From Flavihumibacter sp. UBA7668 (GTDB lineage: Bacteria; Bacteroidota; Bacteroidia; Chitinophagales; Chitinophagaceae): DNA of 64,000 nucleotides. Positions within the stretch are counted from its first letter, which is position 1. Each line of letters starts with the position of its first letter. The notes beneath the pieces are model-generated. The model worked only from the letters and a program-made list of their open reading frames with translations. It was not told the DNA's origin and did no database searches. Made by a program: the position numbers and the translations under genes. Location of the stretch: positions 499,167 through 563,166 of the forward strand of contig NZ_DLHM01000001.1 of the NCBI RefSeq assembly GCF_002483205.1. The letters run 5' to 3'. Shown here in pieces: positions 27,429 through 36,220 of this stretch.

Positions 27429-28109
27429 TTATTCTGCTGAGAACTTTGCCAGTTCAAAAGGCCTAATAATGCCCAGCTTTTTTTGCTCTGTTTTTATTAT
27501 TCTGGCTCGTACCAATTCAGTAAAAATCTTGAATACAGTTTCATATATTGTTCCGGCATATGATGCGATATCCTGACGGGAAATAGAAATATTGATAAAC
27601 CCATTATCATCCTTTCCGAATTTTTTCTCCAATTCAAAAAGACTCAGAGAAAGCCGGCCCTTTACATCCATCAAAGCCAATTGTTTCATCCTTTCTTCCG
27701 CAATTTTCAAGTCATTGGAAAATACATTTAACAGGGCATGGCAAAATCTGGCATTTGAAAGCAAACTTGCTTGCAAAAAATCCTTGTCAATAAAACAGGC
27801 TTCAACCGGTTCCAGACAAGTTGCGGAAACCGGATATAATTCCGGAATCCCATAACCACGGTGACCAATGACATCACCTACTGAAGCCCATCGTATTATC
27901 AGATCTTTCTGATTTTGCCAGTTTTTATGAACTTTTAATCCGCCTTTCCTTATAAAAAAGATTCCTTCGAACGGATCACCTTCTACTATTAACTGCTGGC
28001 CCTTTTTATACTTTTTAACCTCTCTTTTGAGCATAACCAGCTCTTTCCATTCGGCATTACAAGTCTGACAAATCAGGCAGGCAGCCGAAACAGTACAATC
28101 ATTAACCAT
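27429..28109 (-). CDS. Crp/Fnr family regulator with N-terminal cysteine cluster
   Basis: The 226-residue protein has a cyclic-nucleotide-binding-like fold (about 28-140, with YKKGQQLIVEGDPFEGIFFI and SVGDVIGHRGY), a long dimer helix and a C-terminal winged helix (ISRQDIASYAGTIYETVFKI). Four cysteines stand at residues 5, 11, 14 and 17, spaced like ligands of an iron-sulfur cluster in Fnr-type sensors, though not in the exact E. coli pattern. It may therefore sense oxygen, NO or redox state. It is divergent from the ClC channel gene, with 99 bases between starts, so the channel is a plausible target. Confidence 0.82.
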   Translation of the reverse strand: MVNDCTVSAACLICQTCNAEWKELVMLKREVKKYKKGQQLIVEGDPFEGIFFIRKGGLKVHKNWQNQKDLIIRWASVGDVIGHRGYGIPELYPVSATCLEPVEACFIDKDFLQASLLSNARFCHALLNVFSNDLKIAEERMKQLALMDVKGRLSLSLFELEKKFGKDDNGFINISISRQDIASYAGTIYETVFKIFTELVRARIIKTEQKKLGIIRPFELAKFSAE

Positions 28110-28183
28110 ATATATAAATAGTTTTAAACAATATTATTCATCTGTTTTTTATCTAAATATTCATTTTTTTATTGCATAAACAA

Positions 28184-28191
28184 TATTTTTG
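28184..28191 (+). promoter_or_regulatory. Bacteroidota -7 box (TATTTTTG) upstream of the ClC gene
   Basis: Exact match to TAnnTTTG, ending 17 bases before the ClC start, in the space shared with the divergent Crp/Fnr gene. No -33 element at normal spacing was found. Confidence 0.4.
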
Positions 28192-28208
28192 CCAAATAGT
28201 TAATTAGT

Positions 28209-29885
28209 ATGGCCAACAAATATCACCCATTTTCAATTGCACCATCCTTACAATTTCTAACCGCAAGAATTCAATCCTTTTCTAAAAAATCAATCAATAA
28301 AAGGGTTGTTTATCTTTCACTTCAGGCTATACTGAATGCAATAGTGATTGGCATAATTGCAAAAGGCCTGGTTTTACTCATTGATCTGATTACCAACCTA
28401 TCCTTTTTTGGAAAATTTTCTTTTGAACCAGCCTCACCCGCCGGTAATGCATTAGGCCGGTGGGTACTATTAGTTCCAATTGCAGGCGCTTTAATTGTAG
28501 GATTAATCGCGCGATTCGGCTCCAAAGCTATTCGTGGCCACGGAATTCCTGAAGCGATGGAAAAAATCATCAGCTCAGATAGCAAAATACCCCCGGCCTT
28601 AACCATTCTTAAGCCGGTTTCTGCCGCAATTTCAATTGGTACTGGTGGACCATTTGGAGCAGAAGGACCAATAATTGCAACAGGTGGTGCATTTGGTTCC
28701 TGGATTGGTCAAATGATTCATATTTCCTCCCGCGAAAGAAAAACATTACTTGCGGCAGGTGCAACAGCTGGTATGGCCACAATTTTTGGAACTCCAATGG
28801 CTGCAATTCTGCTTGCCCTCGAATTATTACTCTTTGAATTTTCTCCCAAGTCAATAATCCCGGTTGCACTTGCATGTATTACCGGTGCCGCAATGCATTT
28901 GTTACTTTTTGAAAGCGTGCCTGTGTTTCATTCCGCTTCCATTGAAGCCGCAACGCTTTCTTCCATTTGGATTTACATTTTAATAGGTGCAATTATTGGA
29001 ATTGTATCAGTTATTATATCAAAATTAATTTATTGGATAGAAGATCAGTTCGAACGACTTCCCATCCATTGGATGTGGTGGCCGGCAATAGGGGCAGTAG
29101 CTGTTGGTATTGCAGGCTATTATGCTCCTAATACATTAGGCGTTGGTTATGAAAATATACATGGCGTTCTCAATGGTAAGTTTACTCCAGCTATGTTGAT
29201 ATCCCTTTTCATTTTTAAGTTGATCTCATGGTCAATTTCACTGGGTAGTGGTACTTCAGGAGGTACTTTGGCGCCCCTCCTAACAATCGGCGGTGCACTG
29301 GGTGCTCTTTTGGGGCTTTTATTTATTGAAATTTTTCCATCAACTGGGATAAGCATTGTTACCTGCTCGCTGGTTGGGATGGCTGCTCTTTTTGCCGGAG
29401 CATCAAGAGCAGTTTTTACATCTGTTGTGTTTGCCATAGAAACAACGGGACAATTTAATGGCCTCTATCCTGTACTTGCCGGTTGCACAATGGCTTATCT
29501 GATTTCAATGTTGCTTATGAAAACAAGTATCATGAGTGAAAAAATTAATCGAAGAGGCATTCTTACCCCTGATACCTATGAACCCGATATACTACAATAT
29601 GCACCTGTTACTGCTGCAAGAATAATTGAAGAAAATCATGCTGTTTCAGAAACAATCGGAGAAAAAGAAACCATTGGAATAGCGATCAATAAAATGGTAA
29701 AAAAGAAAACTGACAGACTCGCAATTTTGTCTGAAAAAAACAATTCAGAAATTCTTGGACTGATAAGCAAAGAGTCAATCATCGATTTTTACCATCTTTC
29801 AAAAAGAAAGGATACAAGTTATCATTCTCCAAACAAAACAAAACGGATCATCGTATTCTGGAGAAAAACACTGAAAATTCATTAA
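28209..29885 (+). CDS. ClC family chloride channel or chloride/proton antiporter
   Basis: The 558-residue protein has the ClC signature loops: GHGIPE at 110-115, GGPFGAEGP at 146-154 with the gating glutamate Glu152, and GSGTSGGTLAP later in the chain. About ten or more membrane helices follow the family pattern. The gating Glu supports proton-coupled antiport rather than a pure channel. The cytoplasmic tail (about 470-558) has a CBS-like segment (IGIAINKMVKKKTDRLAIL, ILGLISKESIIDFYHL) that may bind nucleotides. It is divergent from the Crp/Fnr gene, and its stop overlaps by four bases the stop of the convergent mscS-type gene. Confidence 0.9.
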   Translation: MANKYHPFSIAPSLQFLTARIQSFSKKSINKRVVYLSLQAILNAIVIGIIAKGLVLLIDLITNLSFFGKFSFEPASPAGNALGRWVLLVPIAGALIVGLIARFGSKAIRGHGIPEAMEKIISSDSKIPPALTILKPVSAAISIGTGGPFGAEGPIIATGGAFGSWIGQMIHISSRERKTLLAAGATAGMATIFGTPMAAILLALELLLFEFSPKSIIPVALACITGAAMHLLLFESVPVFHSASIEAATLSSIWIYILIGAIIGIVSVIISKLIYWIEDQFERLPIHWMWWPAIGAVAVGIAGYYAPNTLGVGYENIHGVLNGKFTPAMLISLFIFKLISWSISLGSGTSGGTLAPLLTIGGALGALLGLLFIEIFPSTGISIVTCSLVGMAALFAGASRAVFTSVVFAIETTGQFNGLYPVLAGCTMAYLISMLLMKTSIMSEKINRRGILTPDTYEPDILQYAPVTAARIIEENHAVSETIGEKETIGIAINKMVKKKTDRLAILSEKNNSEILGLISKESIIDFYHLSKRKDTSYHSPNKTKRIIVFWRKTLKIH

Positions 29886-30970
29886 TTCGATTTCGCAATC
29901 AGCACCTCTTTTGTTTCTCCTGCCAACTCCACATCCATAGATTCCAATAAACGCAAAACATCCAGATTGATGGTCTGCTTCAATTGATTGAACTCGGTTA
30001 TCGGTATCATACCACTGTAATATTCAACATGAATCTGAAATGAATTTGCCGTGATATCACTTAAAAAACAGGTATAATTTTCAATTGCCGGATGACTTAA
30101 AATATTCTTGATCCCCGCCACAACATGATCCAGTTTTACAGAAGATGTTTTTAAAGAAAGTTCCAGCTTCAGATCAGCCCTTCGCTGTGAACGTAAACTG
30201 AGATTATCCATGATACTATCCACCATCTGTTTGTTCGGAACACTTACATAAGTTTTCTGATCGGTTCTCAGACGGGTGCTTCGAAGTCCGATTCGTTCAA
30301 TGGTGCCGGTTATATGTTGCACTTTTACAGTATCTCCTACATGAAAGGGTTTATCAAAAAATATGATAAACGAAGCAATCAGGTTTTCCAGACTTTCCCG
30401 GGCAGCAAGGGCAAGCGCACCCGCTACGATTGAAAGTCCCGCCAGGTAGGTAGTTATATCTTTATTAAAAGAAAAACGGATCACCAGCAATATTCCAAGA
30501 ATCACCAACACCGCCTTAAAAAAATCCTTGAAAAAAACCACCATCTGGTTATCTGCCATATCTTCCGTGAGATTGGCTTTCTGTTCCATCAGCATGGCAA
30601 TGAACTCGATCATTCTCCGCATGAGCCAGATAAAGGTAATAACCCAGATTCCTTTGGCAACGCTGGCAACTATTGTTCTAATTTCAACCTGATAAATTCT
30701 CGCATTCAGAACTTGTGGAAAACTGAGATTTTCTAAAGAAATCATCGTTATAGAGATAATCAGAAAAACCTGCATTGGCTGAAAAACCAATTCCACAAAA
30801 GAATACTGATCAATTTTCCAGGATCTGCTCTTGATGATCTTAAAAATTATCCTTGATAAAACACGTGATAAATAACGTTTAAAAAAGATAGCCAGCAGAA
30901 TAGCACCGAAACAAATAAGATATGCCCGAACCGTGTTTTCCAAAAATATGTAGTCCAATACATCCCTCAT
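29882..30970 (-). CDS. Mechanosensitive ion channel, MscS family
   Basis: The 362-residue protein has four N-terminal membrane helices, then the pore helix and beta domain of MscS: LAGLSIVAGALALAARESLEN, FFDKPFHVGDTVKVQHITG, IERIGLRSTRLRTDQKTYVSVPN, and an alpha-beta C-terminal domain. It opens under membrane tension and releases solutes in hypo-osmotic shock. It is the last gene of the tight operon that begins with rsfS, 13 bases after the propeller-like protein gene. The stop codon overlaps that of the convergent ClC gene. Confidence 0.88.
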   Translation of the reverse strand: MRDVLDYIFLENTVRAYLICFGAILLAIFFKRYLSRVLSRIIFKIIKSRSWKIDQYSFVELVFQPMQVFLIISITMISLENLSFPQVLNARIYQVEIRTIVASVAKGIWVITFIWLMRRMIEFIAMLMEQKANLTEDMADNQMVVFFKDFFKAVLVILGILLVIRFSFNKDITTYLAGLSIVAGALALAARESLENLIASFIIFFDKPFHVGDTVKVQHITGTIERIGLRSTRLRTDQKTYVSVPNKQMVDSIMDNLSLRSQRRADLKLELSLKTSSVKLDHVVAGIKNILSHPAIENYTCFLSDITANSFQIHVEYYSGMIPITEFNQLKQTINLDVLRLLESMDVELAGETKEVLIAKSN

Positions 30971-30983
30971 ATCTCTTGCTTAT

Positions 30984-31799
30984 TTATAAACTGTAAATAT
31001 GTAATTTACCTGATTTCAAAACATATAGAAACTCCATTGATACCTGCACTTTTACAGCCCCTTCCAAAATTTCAGGAACTGCCTGTTCTTTTAATTCAAG
31101 CGTTCCCGGAATATAACTTTCCAGCAGGTTGTTTTTTCTTCCCATTACCCTGCCTCCTATTACCTGAACATCTGTCCAGCCGAGTAAAGCAACTTTATTT
31201 CGGAGTGTTCCAAAATAATCCAGCACAAACAATCCCTTAACCGGATCATATAAATAAACCAGACGACCTGCATCTGTGATAAATTCAGGCGAAGGTGCGT
31301 CATCAAAGATTACCCTGAAATCAACTGTCTCACCTTTAAGATTCCCTCCATCATCCAATCGTTTTAACCTGCCTTCCAGTTCATCATATACCCAAACTCC
31401 ATTATCAAAAGATTGTGCAATTGCTTTTGCCTGGAAAATCTGATGTTTTCGAAGGTCGATGGTTAAACGATTATTCAAAAACCGGTCCAATACAACGATC
31501 GTTCCAAAATCTTTGTAAAATAACAATACCTTTAATGGATTAGAGACATCCATTGAAAACAATTTTCCGTATCGTCGTACATCATTAAATACACCAACTG
31601 AATCACCGTTGGGAGAAAGTTTTTTCAATTGTCCGGTTGCATCTAACAGATACATATAACCGAGATTATCTACCGCAAATCCGATCAGGTTTTCACCTAC
31701 AACAGTTTTTAGTTGAAAACTATCAGTCAACAATTCCTTTCCAGCTGAATACGCAGTCAGCTGAAACAGGAAAAGCACGAATAAAAGCAATTTCTTCAT
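30984..31799 (-). CDS. Secreted protein of unknown function, propeller-like repeats
   Basis: The 271-residue product has a signal peptide (MKKLLLFVLFLFQLTAYSAG) and repeated short beta motifs such as GFAVDNLGYMYLLDATGQLKK and GVWVYDELEGRLKRLD that suggest a small six-bladed propeller. I do not recognise a named family. Its start overlaps the lpxH-type stop by four bases (ATGA), so translation is probably coupled, and it is followed by the MscS gene. The operon context of lipid A and envelope genes suggests a periplasmic role. Confidence 0.65.
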   Translation of the reverse strand: MKKLLLFVLFLFQLTAYSAGKELLTDSFQLKTVVGENLIGFAVDNLGYMYLLDATGQLKKLSPNGDSVGVFNDVRRYGKLFSMDVSNPLKVLLFYKDFGTIVVLDRFLNNRLTIDLRKHQIFQAKAIAQSFDNGVWVYDELEGRLKRLDDGGNLKGETVDFRVIFDDAPSPEFITDAGRLVYLYDPVKGLFVLDYFGTLRNKVALLGWTDVQVIGGRVMGRKNNLLESYIPGTLELKEQAVPEILEGAVKVQVSMEFLYVLKSGKLHIYSL

Positions 31800-32554
31800 G
31801 GTGTATAATATTCAAGACGTATTTCCTTCCCATCAAATACAGCATAGGAATCATAACGCAGCCAATCACCAAGATTTATATATCGGCTTTCTTCATTCAG
31901 TTTGAAATCAATGGGCAGGTGCCGGTGGCCGAAAATAAAATAGTCAAATTTTTCTTTTTGCAAAACTTCCCGGCAATACTGAATCAGCCATTCCTTATCC
32001 TCACCCAGAAAAATCTCATCCGACTGTCCGGTTGCTGCCCGGCTCTTACGACTCATATAATTGGCTATCCCAATACCCCAGCTCGGATGTAACACACCAA
32101 AGAACCATTTACAAACAGGATTACGAAATACTTTCTTAATGAATTTATAACCATGATCACCCGGGCCTAAGCCATCCCCATGGCCAATCAGAAATTTCTT
32201 CCCATTGAATTCAACTCTTTTTTCTTCATGGTAAACAGGAATATTCAGCTCTTCTTCGAAATAGCCATTTACCCACATATCATGATTGCCAACAAAAAAA
32301 TGAACAGGTATACCTTTATCGGTTAAGGAAGCCAGTTTTCCCAGCAACCGGACATAACCTTTGGGTACCACTGTTTTGTATTCATACCAGAAATCGAAGA
32401 GGTCACCAACTATAAAAAGCTGTCCCAATTCCGGCTCAATCCGTTCCAGAAACTGAACGATTTTTTTTTCCCGTTTCAGACTTTGGGCGTGATCCGGCGC
32501 ACCCAGATGAAAATCTGAGATAAAATAAATTTTCTTTCCGGCTTCCAATTGCAT
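31796..32554 (-). CDS. lpxH: UDP-2,3-diacylglucosamine diphosphatase
   Basis: From the ATG at 32554 (MQLEAGKKIYFISDFHLG) the protein has 252 residues. Longer readings run into the preceding gene and add sequence foreign to the family. The calcineurin-type metallophosphatase motifs are complete: DFHLG, GDLFDFW, GNHD, GHGDG and GHRH. The enzyme removes UMP from UDP-diacylglucosamine to give lipid X in lipid A synthesis, at the inner membrane face. The helical insertion (FRNPVCKWFFGVLHPSWGIG) that binds acyl chains is present. It lies 16 bases after the GGCT gene and overlaps the next gene by ATGA. Confidence 0.9.
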   Translation of the reverse strand: MQLEAGKKIYFISDFHLGAPDHAQSLKREKKIVQFLERIEPELGQLFIVGDLFDFWYEYKTVVPKGYVRLLGKLASLTDKGIPVHFFVGNHDMWVNGYFEEELNIPVYHEEKRVEFNGKKFLIGHGDGLGPGDHGYKFIKKVFRNPVCKWFFGVLHPSWGIGIANYMSRKSRAATGQSDEIFLGEDKEWLIQYCREVLQKEKFDYFIFGHRHLPIDFKLNEESRYINLGDWLRYDSYAVFDGKEIRLEYYTP

Positions 32555-32570
32555 GGTCGCAAATATACTA

Positions 32571-32981
32571 TTATCCCTTATCGCGACGGTATTGTAAAAC
32601 ATCACCGCTGGTAATTGCCGGCTTTCCGGTAATATCTCCGTTATACCAGTAAATCCAGGCCTCAAAACCTGAACCATCTGCACAGTAGACGCGGGTCATT
32701 TCTCTTTTATACAAAGCCGGCTCCCCTTCTTCCGGAGCAACACCTTCGTAATCGTCCAACTGTGCAATCGCCCAATCCCATTCTGCTTCAGGCTTCAGCT
32801 GATATAATTCACCCAGTATAAATCGCTCCTCCTGGCTGGGAACTGCAGCGGGATATTCACCCATGTCATAAAGTTCTCCCCTCACTTTTGCATCGGAAAG
32901 AAAGTCAAAATGCTGACTGACATACGCATAGGCTGGATGGTGAAACCCCTTGCGTAATGAACCATAAACGAATAATAGCAT
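32571..32981 (-). CDS. Gamma-glutamylcyclotransferase-like protein (AIG2/GGCT fold)
   Basis: From the ATG at 32981 (MLLFVYGSLRKG) the product has 136 residues. The start is set by the YGSL motif, which normally lies within the first ten residues. The fold marks are VYGSLRKG, VRGELYDMGEYPA and the acidic LDDYEGV that holds the likely catalytic Glu. Such proteins cyclise gamma-glutamyl amines and release 5-oxoproline, but many bacterial members have unknown substrates. It sits between the LUD and lpxH genes in the rsfS-ftsH operon, with gaps of 10 and 16 bases. Confidence 0.82.
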   Translation of the reverse strand: MLLFVYGSLRKGFHHPAYAYVSQHFDFLSDAKVRGELYDMGEYPAAVPSQEERFILGELYQLKPEAEWDWAIAQLDDYEGVAPEEGEPALYKREMTRVYCADGSGFEAWIYWYNGDITGKPAITSGDVLQYRRDKG

Positions 32982-32991
32982 GGGTAAAGGT

Positions 32992-33645
32992 TTAAGAGTT
33001 ATCGACCAGAAAAAGATAAACTTCTTTTGGTCCGTGTACGCCAACTACCAATGTTTTTTCAATATCTGCCGTGCGGCTGGGTCCGCTTGCGAAGCTTATG
33101 AAAGAGGGCAGGTTGGATCCGTATTTTTCTTTCAGAAGACGAAGTCCGTCTTTTATATCATAAACCAACTGGCTGGTGGTTGCGATACAAATATGAACAG
33201 GAGCATATACACTGGAAGTACGTCCACTTTCCTGTGCACTACTCAACACAATAGTACCGGTTCGTGCAACCAGACATTCACAACCTGTAATGGCAGCATC
33301 GCAATTTTTAAGTGCCTCAGGAGATGTATCATTCATCAATAAACCAGCGAGTGCATCACTGCTGATGGAAGAACGAAAACCTGTTTCCCGGCAATAAATT
33401 TTTTTGAATCCCTCCTGCTGAGCCAATTGTTCTAGTTGAAATTGCATCTCCAGTTCATTCAGGCAGAATACAAACTTGCCCTGTAATTTGCCGAACTGTT
33501 CTGCGAATAACATATCAAGTTCATCTGATGCTGGCTGATAAACAGACTGATTTCCTTCACTTGATGGAAATGGAATAGGCGTTGATTCACTCAACGCCTT
33601 CCTTATTTTTTTTAAAATACTTTCTTTTGCTGTTGATGCTTTCAT
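32992..33645 (-). CDS. LUD domain protein (LutC/YkgG family)
   Basis: From the ATG at 33645 (MKASTAKESILKKIRKAL) the product has 217 residues. A TTG four codons upstream would overlap ftsH and is less likely. The LUD domain is seen in DAAITGCECLVARTGTIVL, SVYAPVHICIATTSQLVYDI and FISFASGPSRTADIEKTLVVGVHGPKEVYLFLV. LutC works with LutA and LutB in lactate oxidation, but single LUD proteins placed next to ftsH are common in Bacteroidota and their role is unclear. A lutB gene lies 25 kb away in this window. The gene follows the ftsH stop by 4 bases. Confidence 0.85.
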   Translation of the reverse strand: MKASTAKESILKKIRKALSESTPIPFPSSEGNQSVYQPASDELDMLFAEQFGKLQGKFVFCLNELEMQFQLEQLAQQEGFKKIYCRETGFRSSISSDALAGLLMNDTSPEALKNCDAAITGCECLVARTGTIVLSSAQESGRTSSVYAPVHICIATTSQLVYDIKDGLRLLKEKYGSNLPSFISFASGPSRTADIEKTLVVGVHGPKEVYLFLVDNS

Positions 33646-33649
33646 GGCC

Positions 33650-35671
33650 TCATGCAATACTCGGTGTCTCGTCTACTTCAATGGTCTTTTTTTCTTCGTA
33701 CGGACGTTTACCGATCAGATGTTCCACATCACTTTGGAAAAGTACTTCTTTATCGAGCAGTTTCTCCGCTAAAATTTCCACCTGTTGCTTTTTGTCAGTA
33801 AGCAATTGTTTAGTGCGCTCATAGGCTGCATCAATCAGCTTACGTACTTCTTCATCAATGATTTTGGAAGTCTCTTCTGAGTAAGGCTTGGTGAAGGAGT
33901 TTTCATTCTGCGGGTCATAAAAACTAACGTTTCCAACTTTATCATTCATACCATATACGGTCACCATTGCATAGGCCATTCGGGTAATCTGCTGCAGATC
34001 GTTTTGTGCTCCGGTTGAAATTTTACTGAAGAAAATTTCCTCTGCCGCTCTTCCGCCCAGGGTCATACAAATCTGATCCAACAACTGATCCGTGTTATAG
34101 AGATATTGTTCTTTAGGTGTATACTGCGCATAACCAAGGGCAGCAGTTCCTCGGGGAACAATCGTAACCTTCAACAACGGGTAAGCATGTTCCAGATACC
34201 ATCCACAGATAGCATGACCGGCTTCATGGTAGGCGATGATTTTTTTCTCATCAGGAGAGATGATTTTATTCTTCTTCTCCAATCCGCCTATTACACGGTC
34301 CACCGCATCCTGGAAATCACTCATATCAACTGCTTCCTTGCCTTTACGGGCGGCAATCAGTGCGGCTTCATTACATATATTGGCAATATCCGCACCAGCA
34401 AATCCCGGAGTCTGTTCAGCCAGTTTATGAATATCAACCTGCTCTGAAACTTTGATTGGTTTCAAGTGAACTTTAAAGATTGCTTCTCTTCCTTTTACAT
34501 CCGGTTTGTCAATAGTGATCTGACGATCGAATCGGCCCGGACGCAGCAGGGCGGTATCCAACACATCCGGACGGTTGGTGGCAGCCAGCACAATAATTCC
34601 ACTTTCTCCACTGAATCCATCCATTTCAACCAACAACTGGTTAAGGGTGCTTTCCCTTTCATCATTGCTCATAATGGCATTTTTACCACGGGCACGACCA
34701 ATTGCATCAATTTCATCAATGAATATGATACAAGGTGCTTTTTCACGGGCCTGTTTGAACAGGTCTCTTACACGGCTTGCTCCAACACCAACAAACATTT
34801 CCACGAAATCAGAACCACTGAGGCTGAAGAAGGGAACCTGGGCTTCACCTGCCATGGCTTTTGCCAACAAGGTTTTACCGGTACCAGGAGGACCTACAAG
34901 TAAAGCTCCTTTTGGAATCTTACCACCCAGATTGGTGTATTTTTTGGGATTTTTAAGGAAATCCACGATTTCCATCACTTCCACTTTTGCTTCATCCAGT
35001 CCGGCTACGTCATTAAATGTGATATTCACTTTTGTTCCTTTATCAAACAACTGAGCCTTGGATTTTCCGATATTGAAAATTCCACCCGGACCGGCACCGC
35101 CACCGGCACCGCCGCCCATTTTACGCATGAGCAATACCCAGATCAGCACTATGATGAATATTGGTAATACAAACTGGAAAATTGGCGCCAGCCAGTCCCC
35201 TTCTGTTTCGTCATAACGCGGAACTTCTTTGATTTCGGGATTTTTTGTATAAAAATCACGCAGGTCATCGGTAAAAATTTCCGGTTTAGCTATGGTAAAC
35301 TCAAATTGAGGAGCTTTATCGCTGGAAGCCGGATTATACCCTTTCGGAAGTTTATCCTTATAGAACGGTTTTTTCAGACTCTCCGGTTTGATATAAACCC
35401 GGACAAGGTTTTTGTTGCTGATCAATTCGATCTTGGCAACATCGCCCTTTGCCAGCATTTCATTTTTAAACACATCAAAATTGATGCGTTTGGCATCTGG
35501 AGCAAAGGAACTGAACAGGTTAAATCCAAGCAGAATTACGGCCAGCGCCCCCCAAACCCAGTAAATATTAAATCTGGGTCCGCGCCGGGGATCATTCCCA
35601 CTACCATCCATTCTTGGCCGCATCCGGTTAAATCCGCCCCTGTCGTTTGATTTCTGATCTTCTTGTGACAT
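33650..35671 (-). CDS. ftsH: ATP-dependent zinc metalloprotease FtsH
   Basis: The 673-residue protein has a basic disordered start, a first membrane helix (about 37-55), a periplasmic FtsH_ext domain, a second helix (about 163-183) and a glycine-rich linker. The AAA+ module follows with GPPGTGKT, IIFIDEID, and the second region of homology ATNRPDVLDTALLRPGRFD, then the M41 peptidase with HEAGH. It extracts and degrades membrane and regulatory proteins, and in other bacteria controls LPS synthesis enzymes, which fits the lpxH gene in the same operon. It lies 64 bases after rsfS, with LUD following. Confidence 0.97.
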   Translation of the reverse strand: MSQEDQKSNDRGGFNRMRPRMDGSGNDPRRGPRFNIYWVWGALAVILLGFNLFSSFAPDAKRINFDVFKNEMLAKGDVAKIELISNKNLVRVYIKPESLKKPFYKDKLPKGYNPASSDKAPQFEFTIAKPEIFTDDLRDFYTKNPEIKEVPRYDETEGDWLAPIFQFVLPIFIIVLIWVLLMRKMGGGAGGGAGPGGIFNIGKSKAQLFDKGTKVNITFNDVAGLDEAKVEVMEIVDFLKNPKKYTNLGGKIPKGALLVGPPGTGKTLLAKAMAGEAQVPFFSLSGSDFVEMFVGVGASRVRDLFKQAREKAPCIIFIDEIDAIGRARGKNAIMSNDERESTLNQLLVEMDGFSGESGIIVLAATNRPDVLDTALLRPGRFDRQITIDKPDVKGREAIFKVHLKPIKVSEQVDIHKLAEQTPGFAGADIANICNEAALIAARKGKEAVDMSDFQDAVDRVIGGLEKKNKIISPDEKKIIAYHEAGHAICGWYLEHAYPLLKVTIVPRGTAALGYAQYTPKEQYLYNTDQLLDQICMTLGGRAAEEIFFSKISTGAQNDLQQITRMAYAMVTVYGMNDKVGNVSFYDPQNENSFTKPYSEETSKIIDEEVRKLIDAAYERTKQLLTDKKQQVEILAEKLLDKEVLFQSDVEHLIGKRPYEEKKTIEVDETPSIA

Positions 35672-35735
35672 ATTTTAGATAGCTATAGATAATTAATGCT
35701 TATACCCTGCCTTTGTTCAAAAGAAAGGTAAAATC

Positions 35736-36140
35736 TTAGGATTCAAAGTTCGTCATGGGCGCATCGCTCCACATTTCCTCCAATTTATAAAACCGGCGGG
35801 TTTCTGGTTGCATTACGTGTACCACTACATTTACATAATCGATCAGAATCCATTGCGCCGCCTGCTGCCCTTCATGCCGGTATGGCAATTCACCCAATTC
35901 TTCTTTAACAGCATACTCAACGGAATCAGCAATTGCTTTTACCTGAGTGGTTGATGATGCTTCGCAAATCACAAAAAAATCGGAGACAGCTTCATGAATC
36001 TTCCTGAGATCCAGGGAAACGATGTTTTCTCCCTTTTTTTCCTGGATAGCCTTGATAATGGTGGTCAGAATCTTGGCATTTTTTGTAAGGCGGGTCACAC
36101 TACTGCGTTGACGTGAAGCTAAAGCTGACAATGGTTCCAA
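35736..36140 (-). CDS. rsfS: Ribosomal silencing factor RsfS
   Basis: The 134-residue product carries the RsfS/Iojap core: AIQEKKGENIVSLDLRKI, SDFFVICEASSTTQVKAIAD, GQQAAQWILIDYVNVVVHVM and FYKLEEMW. It binds L14 (uL14) on the large subunit and blocks subunit joining when nutrients are low. The N-terminal 20 residues (MEPLSALASRQRSSVTRL) extend past the usual core, so a later start is possible, but no other ATG lies before the core. It is the first gene of the ftsH operon and divergent from birA. Confidence 0.92.
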   Translation of the reverse strand: MEPLSALASRQRSSVTRLTKNAKILTTIIKAIQEKKGENIVSLDLRKIHEAVSDFFVICEASSTTQVKAIADSVEYAVKEELGELPYRHEGQQAAQWILIDYVNVVVHVMQPETRRFYKLEEMWSDAPMTNFES

Positions 36141-36220
36141 TAATCTAATCTTTTAGTGAACTAAAAACTGAAAATACTACATTCGTCCCGATCAAAAGTA
36201 CTAATCTTTTGCGCAAACCA

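Noticed and set aside
32555..32683. Longer lpxH start overlapping the GGCT gene
   Set aside because: The extra 43 residues are an out-of-frame reading of the GGCT gene 3' end, while the metallophosphatase motif starts right after the ATG at 32554.
34575..35054. 159-codon forward frame opposite ftsH
   Set aside because: It mirrors the conserved AAA+ module of ftsH and shows no family of its own.
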